Positions 16,222 through 25,758 of a DNA stretch of 64,000 nucleotides are shown here, one piece after another. Each line of letters opens with the position of its first letter. Position 1 is the stretch's first letter. Position numbers and translations under genes: made by a program. The DNA comes from Cohnella candidum (GTDB lineage Bacteria; Bacillota; Bacilli; Paenibacillales; Paenibacillaceae), in the NCBI RefSeq assembly GCF_003713065.1, contig NZ_CP033433.1, positions 2,453,001 through 2,517,000 of the forward strand, given 5' to 3'. A model generated the notes under the pieces. It ran no database searches. It was not told the origin of the DNA and saw nothing but the letters and a program-made list of their open reading frames with translations.

Positions 16222-17249
16222 GCCCGGACCCGAAGGAGATCCTGAAGCTCTTCCCGCTCTCCGCACGCGATTGCCGGCTCCTCTCTTGGAAAGGCAAGAA
16301 AGCCGTTTGGCACGTCAAGACCGATCAAGGCGCGAAAATCCTGAAAAAGTCTCCGGCGTCGGAACCCCGGCTGCGGTTTCTCTGCCAGGCCGTCCGGCAT
16401 CTTCGCGCGAACGGGGCGCCGGTACCCGCGCTCGTCCGCGCCCGGGACGGCACCGACTATGTGCGGCTGGGCGAGGCTTGCTACACCTTGACCGACGCGG
16501 TCGACGGCCGTTCTCCGGAATACGGTTCGCCGTCCGAGCTGCGCCGCATCATGCGAACGCTTGGCCGGTTCCATCTGGCCTCCCGCGGCTTCCAGGGCAG
16601 CGGCGACGGAGAGGAACGGAGCCACCTCGGCCGCTGGGCGGAAGGCTACCGCAAGCACCTTGAAGATTTGGAAGCGTTCCGCCGGCAAGCCCGCGCCGCC
16701 GCTTCCCCCTTCGACAAGCTGTACCTGAAGCATGCAGACGAATTCATCCGGCAGGGACGGGAAGCGCTCGAGACCCTTAACGGCGACGCGTACCGCGAAT
16801 GGGTCGCCAAGATCGACCGGATCAAAAACCTGTGCCACCAGGATTTCGCGTCCGGAAATCTGATCCTGAATGCGGACGGCATCCACGTCATCGACATGGA
16901 TTCGCTCACCTACGACCTGCCGGCGCGGGACCTCCGGAAAATTTTCAATAAAGTGATGAAAAAGAGCGGCTGGAACGAGAGCAAAGCGGCCGTTATGCTG
17001 CAAGCCTACCATGCGGCGCATCCCCTGAACGAATCGGAATACCGCGTCGTGAAAACGGATTTGCTGTTCCCCCACTTGTTTTACGGAATCTCGAGCAAGT
17101 TTTTCGGGCGCCGAATGGAATCGGGCTGGAAAGACGAAACCGCGTTAGAGAAGCTGAAAACGATGATTCGAGCGGAGACGTCCAAAATGGAAGTGCTGAA
17201 CCGTTGGGATGCCATTGTACGGTTGGCCGGGGAGGGGAAGCGCGCATGA
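16218..17249 (+). CDS. CotS-family spore coat protein (kinase-like fold)
   Basis: A 343-residue member of the CotS/CotI/YsxE family, which has the aminoglycoside phosphotransferase fold. The kinase-type loop LCHQDFASGNLIL and the metal-binding VIDMDSLTYDLPARDLRK are intact, so catalytic activity is possible. In Bacillus subtilis these are coat proteins assembled in the mother cell. ATGA overlaps on both sides join it to the glycosyltransferase and a second CotS-like gene. The two CotS-like proteins are related but clearly diverged, suggesting an old duplication. Confidence 0.87.
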   Translation: MSPDPKEILKLFPLSARDCRLLSWKGKKAVWHVKTDQGAKILKKSPASEPRLRFLCQAVRHLRANGAPVPALVRARDGTDYVRLGEACYTLTDAVDGRSPEYGSPSELRRIMRTLGRFHLASRGFQGSGDGEERSHLGRWAEGYRKHLEDLEAFRRQARAAASPFDKLYLKHADEFIRQGREALETLNGDAYREWVAKIDRIKNLCHQDFASGNLILNADGIHVIDMDSLTYDLPARDLRKIFNKVMKKSGWNESKAAVMLQAYHAAHPLNESEYRVVKTDLLFPHLFYGISSKFFGRRMESGWKDETALEKLKTMIRAETSKMEVLNRWDAIVRLAGEGKRA

Positions 17250-18223
17250 CGGTCTCTTCGGCCGGCGACGCGATACGCGTGCTGGAGCAATACGCGGTCG
17301 AAGTCCGGAACGTCCGGCTGGTGCATGCCGCGGAATCGAAGGCCATTTGGAAAGTCGACGCGTCGGGCGGCCCGCTCGGCCTGAAGAGGTTTAAATACGG
17401 CAAGGACCGAATGCTCTTCGCGATCCAAGCCCAGAAGCACCTGCAGGACCGCGGCGGGCCGGTGCCTTCCGTGCGGCTGACGCGCGGGCGGGAGCCTTTC
17501 GCGGAAAACGGCGGACACGTTTACATGCTGTACGATTGGACGACGGGGCGAAAACCTTCGTTCGGAGCTCCTGCGGACCTGCGCCAGGCGGTAAGGCTGC
17601 TCGCCCGCTTCCATGCCGCTTCCGCCGGATTCCGTCCGGAGGTCCGTTGCCGCGAATCGTCCAAATGGGGAAAGTGGCCGGAGCAGTATGAGGCGATGGA
17701 GGCCCATCTCAGGCAGTGGCAGGAGGGCGGCTCCGACCGCAAGCTGGAATCCGTCTTGAAGCCTTACTGGCAGGACTTGATCCGAATCGCCGGCCAAGCG
17801 AGGTCGGAGCTGGGCGAATCTGCCTACGACTCGCTCGTGCGGTCGGGTTCGCCGCATCTGTGCCACCAGGACTTCAGCGAAGGAAACGTCCTTCTACACG
17901 GCGAGGGAGGGACCGTCCTCGATTTGGACAGCGTCACCTACGACTTTCCGGCCCGGGATTTAAGGAAGCTCATCCTGAAACGCATGCAGGTCAAAGGACG
18001 ATGGGATCCGGAATTATTCGCTCGCATACTGAAGTGGTATAACGACGTCCATCCGCTCGGGGGCGAACAAACGGAACTGCTTCGGATCGATCTGCTTTTT
18101 CCTCATCTGTTCCACGAAACGGCGAAGAACCCTTACCGGAACGGCAGCCCGGTGCCGGCCGCCAAATTGCTGACCGCCGTGCGGATCGAACGCGGCAAAG
18201 CCGCCGACCTGTTCGGGCTTTAA
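17246..18223 (+). CDS. CotS-family spore coat protein, second copy
   Basis: A 325-residue paralogue of the preceding protein, with LCHQDFSEGNVLL and VLDLDSVTYDFPARDLRK, the same kinase-like loop and metal site. ATG 17246 overlaps the previous stop (ATGA) and is preceded by GGGGAGGGG; an in-frame GTG 14 codons upstream is not needed. It ends the operon and is followed by a perfect GC-rich palindrome. Substrates are unknown for the whole family. Confidence 0.86.
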   Translation: MTVSSAGDAIRVLEQYAVEVRNVRLVHAAESKAIWKVDASGGPLGLKRFKYGKDRMLFAIQAQKHLQDRGGPVPSVRLTRGREPFAENGGHVYMLYDWTTGRKPSFGAPADLRQAVRLLARFHAASAGFRPEVRCRESSKWGKWPEQYEAMEAHLRQWQEGGSDRKLESVLKPYWQDLIRIAGQARSELGESAYDSLVRSGSPHLCHQDFSEGNVLLHGEGGTVLDLDSVTYDFPARDLRKLILKRMQVKGRWDPELFARILKWYNDVHPLGGEQTELLRIDLLFPHLFHETAKNPYRNGSPVPAAKLLTAVRIERGKAADLFGL

Positions 18224-18227
18224 TGGC

Positions 18228-18255
18228 CGCCCCGTCAGGCATGCCTGACGGGGCG
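18228..18255 (+). terminator. Palindromic terminator-like hairpin after the CotS operon
   Basis: CGCCCCGTCAGGC and its exact complement meet with a two-base centre, a 28-bp perfect palindrome starting four bases after the stop codon. The following sequence (ATTGCATTCCTT) is only moderately T-rich, so it may act as an mRNA 3-prime end stabiliser as well as a terminator. Confidence 0.7.
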
Positions 18256-18380
18256 ATTGCATTCCTTCCGTTTCGCGGAATTTTGGGAACTTATCGGACA
18301 ACCAACCGTTTCTCTTTATTTCGGTCCTACATAACTATGATGTATAAATTCCCTCCATCATTCAGAAAGGAGAATGATTC

Positions 18381-18797
18381 ATGTTTTCCATGCACAACCC
18401 CCATGAGCATCATCAGCATCGTTCCTCCCATCACGTCCTCGGCCAAGCCAGGCAGTTGGTCGGACGCAACGTGATCATCAATCGCGGCAGTCCCGACAGC
18501 GTACAAGGGACTTTGCTTGCCGTAATCGGCGATGTGCTCGTACTGGATTCCATGGGCTTCATCATTTTCGTCGACGTCCGGCACGTCAGAAGCATTACGG
18601 GAGGCACCTCCCGCGGCTCGAGCGGCAGTCAAGGTCATGACCGCCATCCGGGCAGAAGCGGACAAGCCCCGATCAGTAGCGGCAACCGCAGTCACCCGAA
18701 CGGGAATCGCAGTCATTCGAATGGCAACCGGAGCCACTCCAACGGGAATCGCAGTCACTCTAGCGGGAAACGCAGACGCGATCGCAGCGGAAGTTGA
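18381..18797 (+). CDS. DUF2642-type coat-like protein with GNRSHSN repeats
   Basis: A 138-residue protein. Residues about 18-73 (RQLVGRNVIINRGS to DVRHVRSI) look like the small beta-barrel DUF2642 domain that also occurs in spore coat protein CotB. The N terminus is His-rich (NPHEHHQHRSSHH). The C-terminal third is a low-complexity basic tail with a seven-residue motif NGNRSHS repeated about four times (codons near 18678-18772) and ends KRRRDRSGS. AAAGGAG precedes the ATG. Ser/Arg/Lys-rich repeat tails of coat proteins are known CotH targets in Bacillus subtilis (CotB, CotG), so this is a candidate substrate of the nearby CotH kinase (inference). Confidence 0.75.
   Translation: MFSMHNPHEHHQHRSSHHVLGQARQLVGRNVIINRGSPDSVQGTLLAVIGDVLVLDSMGFIIFVDVRHVRSITGGTSRGSSGSQGHDRHPGRSGQAPISSGNRSHPNGNRSHSNGNRSHSNGNRSHSSGKRRRDRSGS
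18678..18772 (+). repeat. Coding tandem repeat of 21 bp
   Basis: A 21-bp unit encoding NGNRSHS recurs about four to five times with synonymous variation (AATCGCAGT, AACCGGAGC), so the peptide is kept more strictly than the DNA. Confidence 0.7.
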
Positions 18798-18853
18798 CGA
18801 CGTCTCTTCCCCGTCAATAGCCGCGACCGCGAAGGAGGTGCTTCCGCCGAGCC

Positions 18854-19510
18854 ATGAACATTTATCTGAACCAGCCGGTCTCCCTCACCGTATCGGGCAG
18901 CCGCGTCCCCCTCAAAGGAACGCTGGTGGAATTGGGCAGCGATATCCTGGTTTTGCATAACGGAACGCGGCTTCTCTACGTGCCTCTCGTTCATCTGCAG
19001 CAACTGACCCGCTGTCCCGCGTCGGAATCCGGTGTCGGCCCGCCGCCCGATCCTCCGCTGGAAGGGACGGCGGAAGTGTCCTACCGGAAAGTGCTCATGA
19101 ACGCGAAAGGCATGTTTTCCGAACTGTATATCGCCGGCAACCCCTCCGTCCACGGCTACGTGACGAGCATCATGAACGACTTCTTCGTCTTCTGCTCTCC
19201 CCTGTACCGCTCGCTTTACGTATCGATGAAGCATCTGAAGACGTTGATTCCTTACGGCGGAGAAAACACTCCTTATGCGCTGGGACAGGAAAAATTCCCG
19301 GTCCATCCGATGCCCGCGACGCTTGCCCGCACGTTCGACCAACAGCTCAAAAAATTCGAAGGTGAATTCATCGTTCTTAATTTAGGTGAGCACCCCGGTA
19401 AGATCGGGATGCTCAAATCCGTTTCGGGAAGCCTCATCGAATTGGTTATCGCGGACGGAACAAGCACGTTCATCCACCTGGATCACGTGAAGACGATCCA
19501 TAAGCCTTAA
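18854..19510 (+). CDS. DUF2642/CotB-like spore coat protein
   Basis: A 218-residue protein that appears to contain three DUF2642-like beta-barrel segments: about 5-50 (VSLTVSGSRVPLKGTLVEL to LLYVPLVHLQQL), 85-135 (ELYIAGNPSVHGYVTSI to SLYVSMKHLKTL) and 165-217 (GEFIVLNLGEHPGKIGML to STFIHLDHVKTIH). The N-terminal half of CotB has a similar build. It lacks the Ser/Lys-rich tail of CotB. A GAAGGAGGTG lies 13 bases before the ATG. It lies 56 bp after the previous DUF2642 gene, likely cotranscribed. Confidence 0.75.
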   Translation: MNIYLNQPVSLTVSGSRVPLKGTLVELGSDILVLHNGTRLLYVPLVHLQQLTRCPASESGVGPPPDPPLEGTAEVSYRKVLMNAKGMFSELYIAGNPSVHGYVTSIMNDFFVFCSPLYRSLYVSMKHLKTLIPYGGENTPYALGQEKFPVHPMPATLARTFDQQLKKFEGEFIVLNLGEHPGKIGMLKSVSGSLIELVIADGTSTFIHLDHVKTIHKP

Positions 19511-19533
19511 GCTAACGAAGCGAACGGCAAAGC

Positions 19534-19580
19534 AAAAGGCAGCCTGCGCGCCGAGAAGCGTGCGGACTGCCTTCTTGTTG
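19534..19580. terminator. Terminator between coat-like gene and ydeI-like gene
   Basis: AAGGCAG (19536-19542) pairs with CTGCCTT (19567-19573), with further internal GCGC/GTGC pairing, flanked by CTTCTTGTTG on the plus side. It lies between two convergent genes. Confidence 0.6.
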
Positions 19581-19591
19581 TTCATAGCCTG

Positions 19592-20248
19592 CTATTCCTT
19601 GTCCGACGGGCGTTTCAACCCTTTGCCGAGCTTATCCACGGCTTTCACGATCCGGGAAACCCGCGTTTCGGCCTTCTTGGCATCCAAAATCCAAGTGATG
19701 TATTCCTTGCGGTGGGAGGGTGCCAGCTTGTCGAAAACCGAGGCCGCTTCAGGAGCGGCGTCCAAAGCCTGGCGCAGGTCGTCCGGCGTTTCCAAGGGAG
19801 CCTGCGGTTCCTTGCCCGCTGCCGCGGCCCGTCGTTCCGCCGGAGTCATACGCGTCTTTCCGACCGCTTCCCGCGGACGGAACCGCATCGAGGACCATGT
19901 ATCGTCTACCGAAATGAGCGACACGCCTTCCCACCCTGCCTCGGACACCGTTTTCCAGCCCGTATCCCGGTTGATGTCCGTTTTCAGCTTGGACGTGCCT
20001 TTCGGATAGCACATCCACAGCAGCCCGTCCGGTTTCACCGCTCGAATGGCCTCTGGCGCCAGCCGTTCGACGTCGGCCGAATTCCGCGCGAACACTTGCA
20101 CGAAGTCGTAAGTACCGACGCCTTCCGGGTCGTATCGGATGTCGGCCGGATCGCGTCCGATCGCCTCCAAATAGCCTTCCGGAGGCTCCACGATTGCGAT
20201 CCTGCCGCTTGCCGGCAGCTTCAGCTTTTTGACCAACGCCTCATCCAT
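19592..20248 (-). CDS. YdeI/OmpD-associated family protein
   Basis: A 218-residue soluble protein. The N-terminal half (about 1-125, from LKLPASGRIAIVEPPEGY to DDTWSSMRFRPRE) resembles the DUF3052 fold; the C-terminal part (PDDLRQALDAAPEAASVFDKLAPSHRKEYITWI to ARVSRIVKAVDKL-like end) is the YdeI/OmpD-associated domain. Members have been linked to bacteriocin tolerance, but the biochemical function is unknown. It overlaps the end of tcdA by eight bases and is the last gene of the hisS operon. Confidence 0.82.
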   Translation of the reverse strand: MDEALVKKLKLPASGRIAIVEPPEGYLEAIGRDPADIRYDPEGVGTYDFVQVFARNSADVERLAPEAIRAVKPDGLLWMCYPKGTSKLKTDINRDTGWKTVSEAGWEGVSLISVDDTWSSMRFRPREAVGKTRMTPAERRAAAAGKEPQAPLETPDDLRQALDAAPEAASVFDKLAPSHRKEYITWILDAKKAETRVSRIVKAVDKLGKGLKRPSDKE

Positions 20249-21005
20249 CGCCGTTGGCTCCTTTAAACTCCAGCAATTCGCGAATGACGACGCTGACCAT
20301 AATCAGTCCCGCGACGGGCGGAACGTACGCGTTGCTCGCCGGCGGCTGCTGGGCCTTGCGGATTTCCTTCGGCGCGTTCTCCGGGACGATTCTCTGGGTG
20401 ACGTCCTCCCGCGGCTTGAGTGGCGCCTCGGTCGAAAACACGACCTTGACGCCCTTCTTGATCCCGTCCTTCCGCAGCTTCTGGCGGACGACGCGGGCGA
20501 TCGGATCCATCGTCGTTTTGGAGATGTCGGCCACCTGGAACTTCGTCGGGTCCATTTTGTTCGCCGCGCCCATGCTGGAGATGATCGGGATGTCGCGTTT
20601 CAGGCATTCTTTAATCAAGTGGATCTTGTACGAAATCGTGTCCGATGCGTCGACGACGTAGTCCAGCGGGAACTTGAACAGTTCCTCCGCCGTCTCTTCC
20701 GTATAGAACATCCGCAGCGAGATCGCGTCGCATTCCGGATTGATAAGCAGAATGCGGTCGCGCATCAGATCGGCTTTCGGCTGCCCGACCGTCGTGGTCA
20801 AGGCGTGGATTTGGCGGTTGATGTTGGTGATATCGACGACGTCCTTATCGATCATCACGATCCGGCCGACGCCCGAGCGGGCAAGCGCCTCGGCGGCGAT
20901 CGAACCGACTCCGCCGATGCCCAGCACCGCCACCGTACTGCCTTTCAGAACTTCAAGCCCTTCCGGGCCGATGGCCAATTCCGTTCGGGAGAATTGATGC
21001 AGCAT
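20241..21005 (-). CDS. tcdA: tRNA threonylcarbamoyladenosine dehydratase
   Basis: A 254-residue E1-like ATP-dependent enzyme (YrvM/CsdL) that cyclises t6A37 of tRNA to ct6A. The nucleotide loop GIGGVGSIAAEALARSG starts at residue 29, followed by the ThiF/MoeB-type DVVDITNINRQIHA and VDASDTISYKIHLI. It sits 20 bp after aspS in the hisS-aspS-tcdA-ydeI unit, an arrangement close to that of Bacillus subtilis. AAGGAG precedes the ATG by 11 bases. Confidence 0.94.
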   Translation of the reverse strand: MLHQFSRTELAIGPEGLEVLKGSTVAVLGIGGVGSIAAEALARSGVGRIVMIDKDVVDITNINRQIHALTTTVGQPKADLMRDRILLINPECDAISLRMFYTEETAEELFKFPLDYVVDASDTISYKIHLIKECLKRDIPIISSMGAANKMDPTKFQVADISKTTMDPIARVVRQKLRKDGIKKGVKVVFSTEAPLKPREDVTQRIVPENAPKEIRKAQQPPASNAYVPPVAGLIMVSVVIRELLEFKGANGDG

Positions 21006-21025
21006 CCCTCATCCCGCTCCTTTGC

Positions 21026-22852
21026 TTAAGACTGCGCGGCGGCTTCGGCGGCGGCCGCCGGTGCCGCGCTTTTCGTTTGCGCCGCAACGGCTTTGGCGGA
21101 GAGACGAATGTGCAGGTCCTCCAGTTGACGGTCGGAAACCGCGGACGGCGCATCGGTCAGCAGGTCGGTCGCGCTTGCCGTCTTCGGGAACGCGATCGTC
21201 TCGCGGAGGTTCGTACGGCCGGCCAGCAGCATGACGAGCCGGTCGAGGCCGAACGCGATGCCGCCGTGCGGCGGGGTGCCGTATTCGAACGCGTCGAGGA
21301 AGAAGCCGAACTTTTCCTTCGCTTCTTCGGGCGTGAATCCGAGCGCTTGGAACATTTTCTCCTGGACTTCGCGGCGGAAAATCCGCATGGAACCCCCGCC
21401 CACTTCATAGCCGTTCAGCACGATGTCATAAGCTTGCGCCCGAATCGCGCCCGGATCGGTATCGAACAGCGGCAGGTCCTCGTCGTTCGGACGGGTGAAC
21501 GGATGGTGCTCGGCCACCCAGCGGTTGCCGTCCTCGTCCCAGCCGAGCAGCGGGAAATCGACGACCCACAGGAACTTGTACGCGCTGTTGTCGATCAGGC
21601 CCAGCTCGCGGCCGACCTTGAGGCGCAGGTTGCCCATGACGTCCGCCGCCGTTTTGAGCTTGTCGGCGGAGAAGCAGAGCAGGTCTCCCTCTTCGACGCC
21701 GAGCTTCTCGGTGAGCGCCGCGATTTCTTCGGGTTTGAAGAACTTCACGATCGGACCGCGCCACTCGCCTTCTTTCACGGTGATCCAGGCGATGCCCTTG
21801 CCGCCGTAACGGGCCGCGAACGGCTGCAGGTCGTCGAGCTCCTTGCGGCTCCAGGAAGCGCAGCCCTTGGCGTTCAACGCCTTCACGACGCCTCCGGAAG
21901 CGGCTACGGATGCGAATACCTTCACGTCGCTGTTTTTCACGATATCCGTCACGTCTTCGATTTCCAAGCCGAACCGGAGATCCGGCTTGTCGGAGCCGTA
22001 CTTGTGGATGGCGTCCTTATAGGTCAGCCGTTGGAACGGCGTCGGGATTTCCACGCCGATCGTTTCCCGGAACAACCGGGCCATCAAGGTCTCCATCATG
22101 CCCAGCAGCTGATCCTGCGACAGGAACGAAGTCTCGATGTCCACCTGCGTGAATTCCGGCTGGCGGTCCGCCCGCAAGTCTTCGTCCCGGAAGCAGCGAG
22201 CCACTTGGTAGTAACGCTCCAAACCGCCGACCATCAGCAATTGCTTAAACAATTGCGGCGATTGCGGCAGCGCGAAAAACTCGCCCGGATGAACGCGGCT
22301 CGGCACGAGATAGTCACGCGCGCCTTCCGGCGTGCTCAAGGTCAGAATCGGCGTCTCCACGTCGATGAACCCGTTCTCGTCCAGATAATCGCGGAACACT
22401 TTGGTCGCCTTCGAGCGGAGCAGCAGCGTTTTCTGCATTTCCGGACGGCGGAGGTCCAGATAACGGTACTTCAGGCGGAGGGATTCATCCACTTCCACGC
22501 CGTCTTCGATCGGGAACGGAGGCGTTTTGGCGGCATTGAGGATTTCGACCTCCGACACCTGGACTTCGATTTCGCCCGTCGGAATGTTGAGGTTGTAAGT
22601 TTCCTGGTCGCGTTGGACGACTTTGCCTTTTACCGCGAGCACGTATTCATTGCGCGCCCGGCTGGCGATTTCCAGCGCTTTCTCGTTAAATGCGGGATTG
22701 AAGACGATTTGCACGATGCCGGTGCGGTCGCGGAGGTCGATGAACAGAATGCCGCCGAAATCGCGCCATCCCTGCACCCATCCGTTCAAAACGACGGTTT
22801 CTCCTACGTGTTGTTTCGTCAGCGTGCCGCAATCGTTGTTTTTGAGCATCAT
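21026..22852 (-). CDS. aspS: Aspartate--tRNA ligase
   Basis: A 608-residue class II synthetase that charges tRNA-Asp. The N-terminal OB-fold anticodon domain ([23 protein letters not shown]) is followed by motif 2 ([18 protein letters not shown]), the bacterial GAD insertion and motif 3 ([15 protein letters not shown]). The last 20 residues are an Ala-rich extension ([13 protein letters not shown]), somewhat longer than usual. Its ATG overlaps the hisS stop (ATGA), so synthesis is coupled to hisS and governed by the T-box. Confidence 0.98.
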   Translation of the reverse strand: MMLKNNDCGTLTKQHVGETVVLNGWVQGWRDFGGILFIDLRDRTGIVQIVFNPAFNEKALEIASRARNEYVLAVKGKVVQRDQETYNLNIPTGEIEVQVSEVEILNAAKTPPFPIEDGVEVDESLRLKYRYLDLRRPEMQKTLLLRSKATKVFRDYLDENGFIDVETPILTLSTPEGARDYLVPSRVHPGEFFALPQSPQLFKQLLMVGGLERYYQVARCFRDEDLRADRQPEFTQVDIETSFLSQDQLLGMMETLMARLFRETIGVEIPTPFQRLTYKDAIHKYGSDKPDLRFGLEIEDVTDIVKNSDVKVFASVAASGGVVKALNAKGCASWSRKELDDLQPFAARYGGKGIAWITVKEGEWRGPIVKFFKPEEIAALTEKLGVEEGDLLCFSADKLKTAADVMGNLRLKVGRELGLIDNSAYKFLWVVDFPLLGWDEDGNRWVAEHHPFTRPNDEDLPLFDTDPGAIRAQAYDIVLNGYEVGGGSMRIFRREVQEKMFQALGFTPEEAKEKFGFFLDAFEYGTPPHGGIAFGLDRLVMLLAGRTNLRETIAFPKTASATDLLTDAPSAVSDRQLEDLHIRLSAKAVAAQTKSAAPAAAAEAAAQS

Positions 22853-24132
22853 TGGTCGTTGTTCCCCTTTTTCTCTTCGATTATCGATTGTTTCACCGCA
22901 TTCGCCAGGTTGGCCAGCGGAACTTGCTTTTGTTCTCCCGTCGCCAGGTTCTTGAGGCCGATTTCCCCGCGGTCCAGCTCGTCGTCGCCGAGGACCGCGG
23001 CATAGCGTGCGCCCGCGCGATCCGCCGCCTTGAACAGCGCCTTGGGCTTACGTCCTTGGTAATCCCGGTCTGCGGACAAACCTTCGGCTCTCAGCTTCTG
23101 GATGAGGCCGGGCAATTCGCTTTCCGCACGTTCTCCGAAGCCGATCAGGTACACGTCCACGCCGGTTCCGGACTCCGGCTTCACGTTCTGGCTTTCCAGC
23201 ATCAGCAGCGTCCGCTCCAGCCCGATGCCGAGCCCGACGCCGGGCTTGTCGTCTCCGCCGATCTCGGCCACCAGCCCGTTGTAACGGCCGCCGGCGCCGA
23301 TGGTGTCGATGGAGCCGATGCCTTGGGCCTTATATTCGAAAGCCGTCAGCGTGTAATAATCGAGCCCCCTAACCATTCGCGGGTTCACCCGGTAAGGGAC
23401 GTCCATCGCCTCCAAGCACTTCAGCACCGTGTTGAAGTGCGCCGTGCTTGCTTCGTCCAGGCTGTCGAGGATCGAAGGAGCGCCTTCGAACTTATCCTGG
23501 TCAACCTTGCAGTCCAGCACGCGCAGCGGGTTGCGGTCCATCCGCGACTGGCAGTCTTTACACAAGCTGCCCCGCATCGGCTCCAGGAACTCGAGCAGCT
23601 TGGAACGATACCCCGCGCGGTCGGCCGTCGTGCCGACGGAATTGATCTCCACCGTGATGCCGGTCAAGCCGAGCTCCGTGTAAAATTGATAGCCCAGCGC
23701 GATCACTTCCGCATCCAGCGCCGGGTCCTCCGACCCGATCGCTTCGACGCCGAATTGGTGGAACTGGCGGTAGCGGCCGGCTTGCGCACGCTCGTACCGG
23801 AACATCGGTCCGATGTAGTACAGTTTCGCGATGTCCGGCTCTCCGTACATTTTGTTCTCCACGTACGAGCGGACGACGCCCGCCGTGCCTTCCGGCCGAA
23901 GCGTCATGCTGCGGTTCCCCCGGTCCGTGAACGTGTACATTTCTTTCTCGACGATGTCCGTCGTTTCGCCGACCCCGCGTTGGAACAGTTCGGTCGTCTC
24001 GAACATCGGGGTGCGGATTTCCCGGAACCGGTAACGCCGGCACAGGTCCCGCGCCTTTCCTTCAACGTACTGCCAATTCTCTACCGTGCCGGGAAGCACG
24101 TCCTGCGTGCCCGGCGGTTTTTGAAACGCCAT
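22849..24132 (-). CDS. hisS: Histidine--tRNA ligase
   Basis: A 427-residue class II synthetase that charges tRNA-His. Visible are motif 1 region [12 protein letters not shown], motif 2 [18 protein letters not shown], the histidine-specific [12 protein letters not shown] and motif 3 [15 protein letters not shown], plus the C-terminal anticodon domain. ATG 24132 ([11 protein letters not shown]) follows AAGGGTGG; the frame is open 66 codons further upstream but that stretch is the T-box leader. First gene of hisS-aspS-tcdA-ydeI. Confidence 0.98.
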   Translation of the reverse strand: MAFQKPPGTQDVLPGTVENWQYVEGKARDLCRRYRFREIRTPMFETTELFQRGVGETTDIVEKEMYTFTDRGNRSMTLRPEGTAGVVRSYVENKMYGEPDIAKLYYIGPMFRYERAQAGRYRQFHQFGVEAIGSEDPALDAEVIALGYQFYTELGLTGITVEINSVGTTADRAGYRSKLLEFLEPMRGSLCKDCQSRMDRNPLRVLDCKVDQDKFEGAPSILDSLDEASTAHFNTVLKCLEAMDVPYRVNPRMVRGLDYYTLTAFEYKAQGIGSIDTIGAGGRYNGLVAEIGGDDKPGVGLGIGLERTLLMLESQNVKPESGTGVDVYLIGFGERAESELPGLIQKLRAEGLSADRDYQGRKPKALFKAADRAGARYAAVLGDDELDRGEIGLKNLATGEQKQVPLANLANAVKQSIIEEKKGNNDQ

Positions 24133-24200
24133 GCAGACCACCCTTTCTCGTTTGCCGTTAAGTATGAACGGAAGATCCGGAATCTTTGCCAGACCGAAAT

Positions 24201-24495
24201 AAAAAAGCTTCCGCCCCAAACATGTTGTCTGGGACGGAAGCGTGTCGGCTTCCGCGGTACCACCCGTGGTTCGGGAACGCCGATGCCGGCGCGTCTCCCG
24301 CTCTTCATTGCCGGTTAACGCCCGGTGCACGCCGCGGTCCTACTCGGCTCGTCGCCTTTCGTACCCGGTTCTCGGGGATGTCGTTCGTCCGTTCATCGCC
24401 GGAAAGCTTGCAGCCGAAGGCTTTCCTCTCTGGGGGCTTGGGGGCGGAGTACTTCTTCCCGTCATGGAATCTCATGCAAGATACAATTGCTTCAC
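24201..24495 (-). promoter_or_regulatory. T-box leader controlling hisS-aspS
   Basis: On the minus strand the T-box core GGGTGGTACCGCGG (24265-24252) is followed by a terminator: CTTCCG-type stem at 24241-24207 and a run of T (24206-24201). Upstream lie stem I elements GACGGGAAGAAGTA and AGAGAGGAAAGCC. The best specifier candidate is GAC (Asp) at 24382-24380 in GAACGACATCC; an overlapping CAT (His) at 24380-24378 shares one base. Uncharged tRNA binding should favour the antiterminator and expression of the synthetases. Structure was read by eye, so the specifier is provisional. Confidence 0.88.
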
Positions 24496-24525
24496 ATTGT
24501 ACCAAAGAAAAGAACCTGCCGTCAA
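24496..24525 (-). promoter_or_regulatory. Sigma-A promoter of the hisS T-box leader
   Basis: On the minus strand TTGACG (24525-24520), an 18-bp spacer and TACAAT (24501-24496). The adjoining 24526-24648 stretch, between the two divergent promoters, shows nothing else I can name. Confidence 0.75.
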
Positions 24526-24648
24526 TTCGGCAGGCCAAGCGAAATATATAAGAAAAAAGGGGGTCTTCTTTATCCTAGTCCATTCATTTTAAAGGCACGT
24601 AAACGGCAGGTTACAATTCCATTACAATACGCGCCTTCCGCCGCCAAG

Positions 24649-24677
24649 ATTGACCGCTTCCTTCCGACCCGCTAGAC
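24649..24677 (+). promoter_or_regulatory. Sigma-A promoter of the LacI-type regulator
   Basis: TTGACC (24649-24654) and TAGACT (24672-24677) are spaced by 17 bp, 44 bp before the chosen ATG. Confidence 0.6.
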
Positions 24678-24720
24678 TTGACGGTAATCGGTTAGATTCC
24701 CAATGGACAGGAAGGCCGCC

Positions 24721-25758
24721 ATGAATATTTTCGATATCGCCCGCCTCGCCGGCGTTTCCCGGAAAACGGTTCAGCGCGCGCTGAACGGATCGCCCAGCGT
24801 CAAGCCCGAAACGAAAGAGAAAATACGCCTCATCATGGAAGAGCACCATTACGAGCCGAACGCGACCGCCCGCAAGCTCACCAACAAAAGGACGCATACC
24901 ATCGGCATTTTCATCATCCAAGAAGAAGGCCGATATCAGCTCCACACCGACGACTTGTATTTCGGCGCCGTCATCGGGGGCATCATCAACCAATGCACGT
25001 ACGCCGGCTACAAAACGCTGATCACGATCCTCGACGTTTCCGATCCCGATCCGCTAATGAGCCTGTACCGGCAGAAGAGCATCGACGCGGGCATCGTCGT
25101 CAGTTGGTCGAACGTACAAGACATCGTTGAGCGCGCGGCTTCCGCCGGTTTTCGCATCGCCGTTTTCGACCAGAACAACCTGAACGCGCCGCCAGCCGGC
25201 GTTCCGGTCCCCCCTTTGGACAATCGGGCAGCCGCCTATCGGGCCGCTTCTTATTTGCTCGACCTGGGCCATACCGATCTGGCGATCGTCACCGGAGACA
25301 TGAACATCGCGTGTTCCCCCGAACGGCTGGCGGGCTTTCTCCAGGCCGCGGAAGAACGCGGGATCGAAGTGCCCGATTCGAACATCCACTTCGGCCGGTT
25401 CATCGAACAGGACGGTGCCGAGGCGATCCGGCGCTGGACTTCGGAAGGTCGCTTGCCGCAGGCGCTGTTTTGCTCCAACGATCTCATGGCCTACGGCGCG
25501 CTCCGGACGCTGTCGGAGTTGGGCGTTCGCGTCCCCCAGGACATTTCCGTCATCGGATTCGACGACCTGCTGATTTCGCAGTACATGCAGCCTCCCCTCA
25601 CTTCCGTCCGGGTTCCGCGCGTGGAGATGGCCGAAACGCTTACCGCTTATCTGATCGAGACGCTGGACGGAGATGCCGAAGACGCCGAAAAACCGATCCC
25701 CGTCTTCCAGGCGGAGCTTGCCGTTCGCGGCTCCTGCATGCCCGCCGAACGTATTTGA
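24721..25758 (+). CDS. LacI-family transcriptional regulator
   Basis: A 345-residue regulator: N-terminal LacI helix-turn-helix and hinge (MNIFDIARLAGVSRKTVQRALNG, residues 1-23, then NATARKLTNKR) and a periplasmic-binding-protein-like effector domain ending VIGFDDLLISQYMQPPLTSV. ATG 24721 has GGAAGG five bases upstream; an ATG six codons earlier has no ribosome site. It is directly followed by the GH16 glucanase gene, whose -35 box overlaps this stop codon and whose leader carries two related palindromes, so local control of glucan use is the likely role. Effector is unknown, probably a glucan oligosaccharide. Confidence 0.9.
   Translation: MNIFDIARLAGVSRKTVQRALNGSPSVKPETKEKIRLIMEEHHYEPNATARKLTNKRTHTIGIFIIQEEGRYQLHTDDLYFGAVIGGIINQCTYAGYKTLITILDVSDPDPLMSLYRQKSIDAGIVVSWSNVQDIVERAASAGFRIAVFDQNNLNAPPAGVPVPPLDNRAAAYRAASYLLDLGHTDLAIVTGDMNIACSPERLAGFLQAAEERGIEVPDSNIHFGRFIEQDGAEAIRRWTSEGRLPQALFCSNDLMAYGALRTLSELGVRVPQDISVIGFDDLLISQYMQPPLTSVRVPRVEMAETLTAYLIETLDGDAEDAEKPIPVFQAELAVRGSCMPAERI

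Noticed and set aside
24133..24330. N-terminal extension of hisS
   Set aside because: The extra 66 codons lie in the T-box terminator and antiterminator region, and HisRS proteins start at [15 protein letters not shown] sequence.
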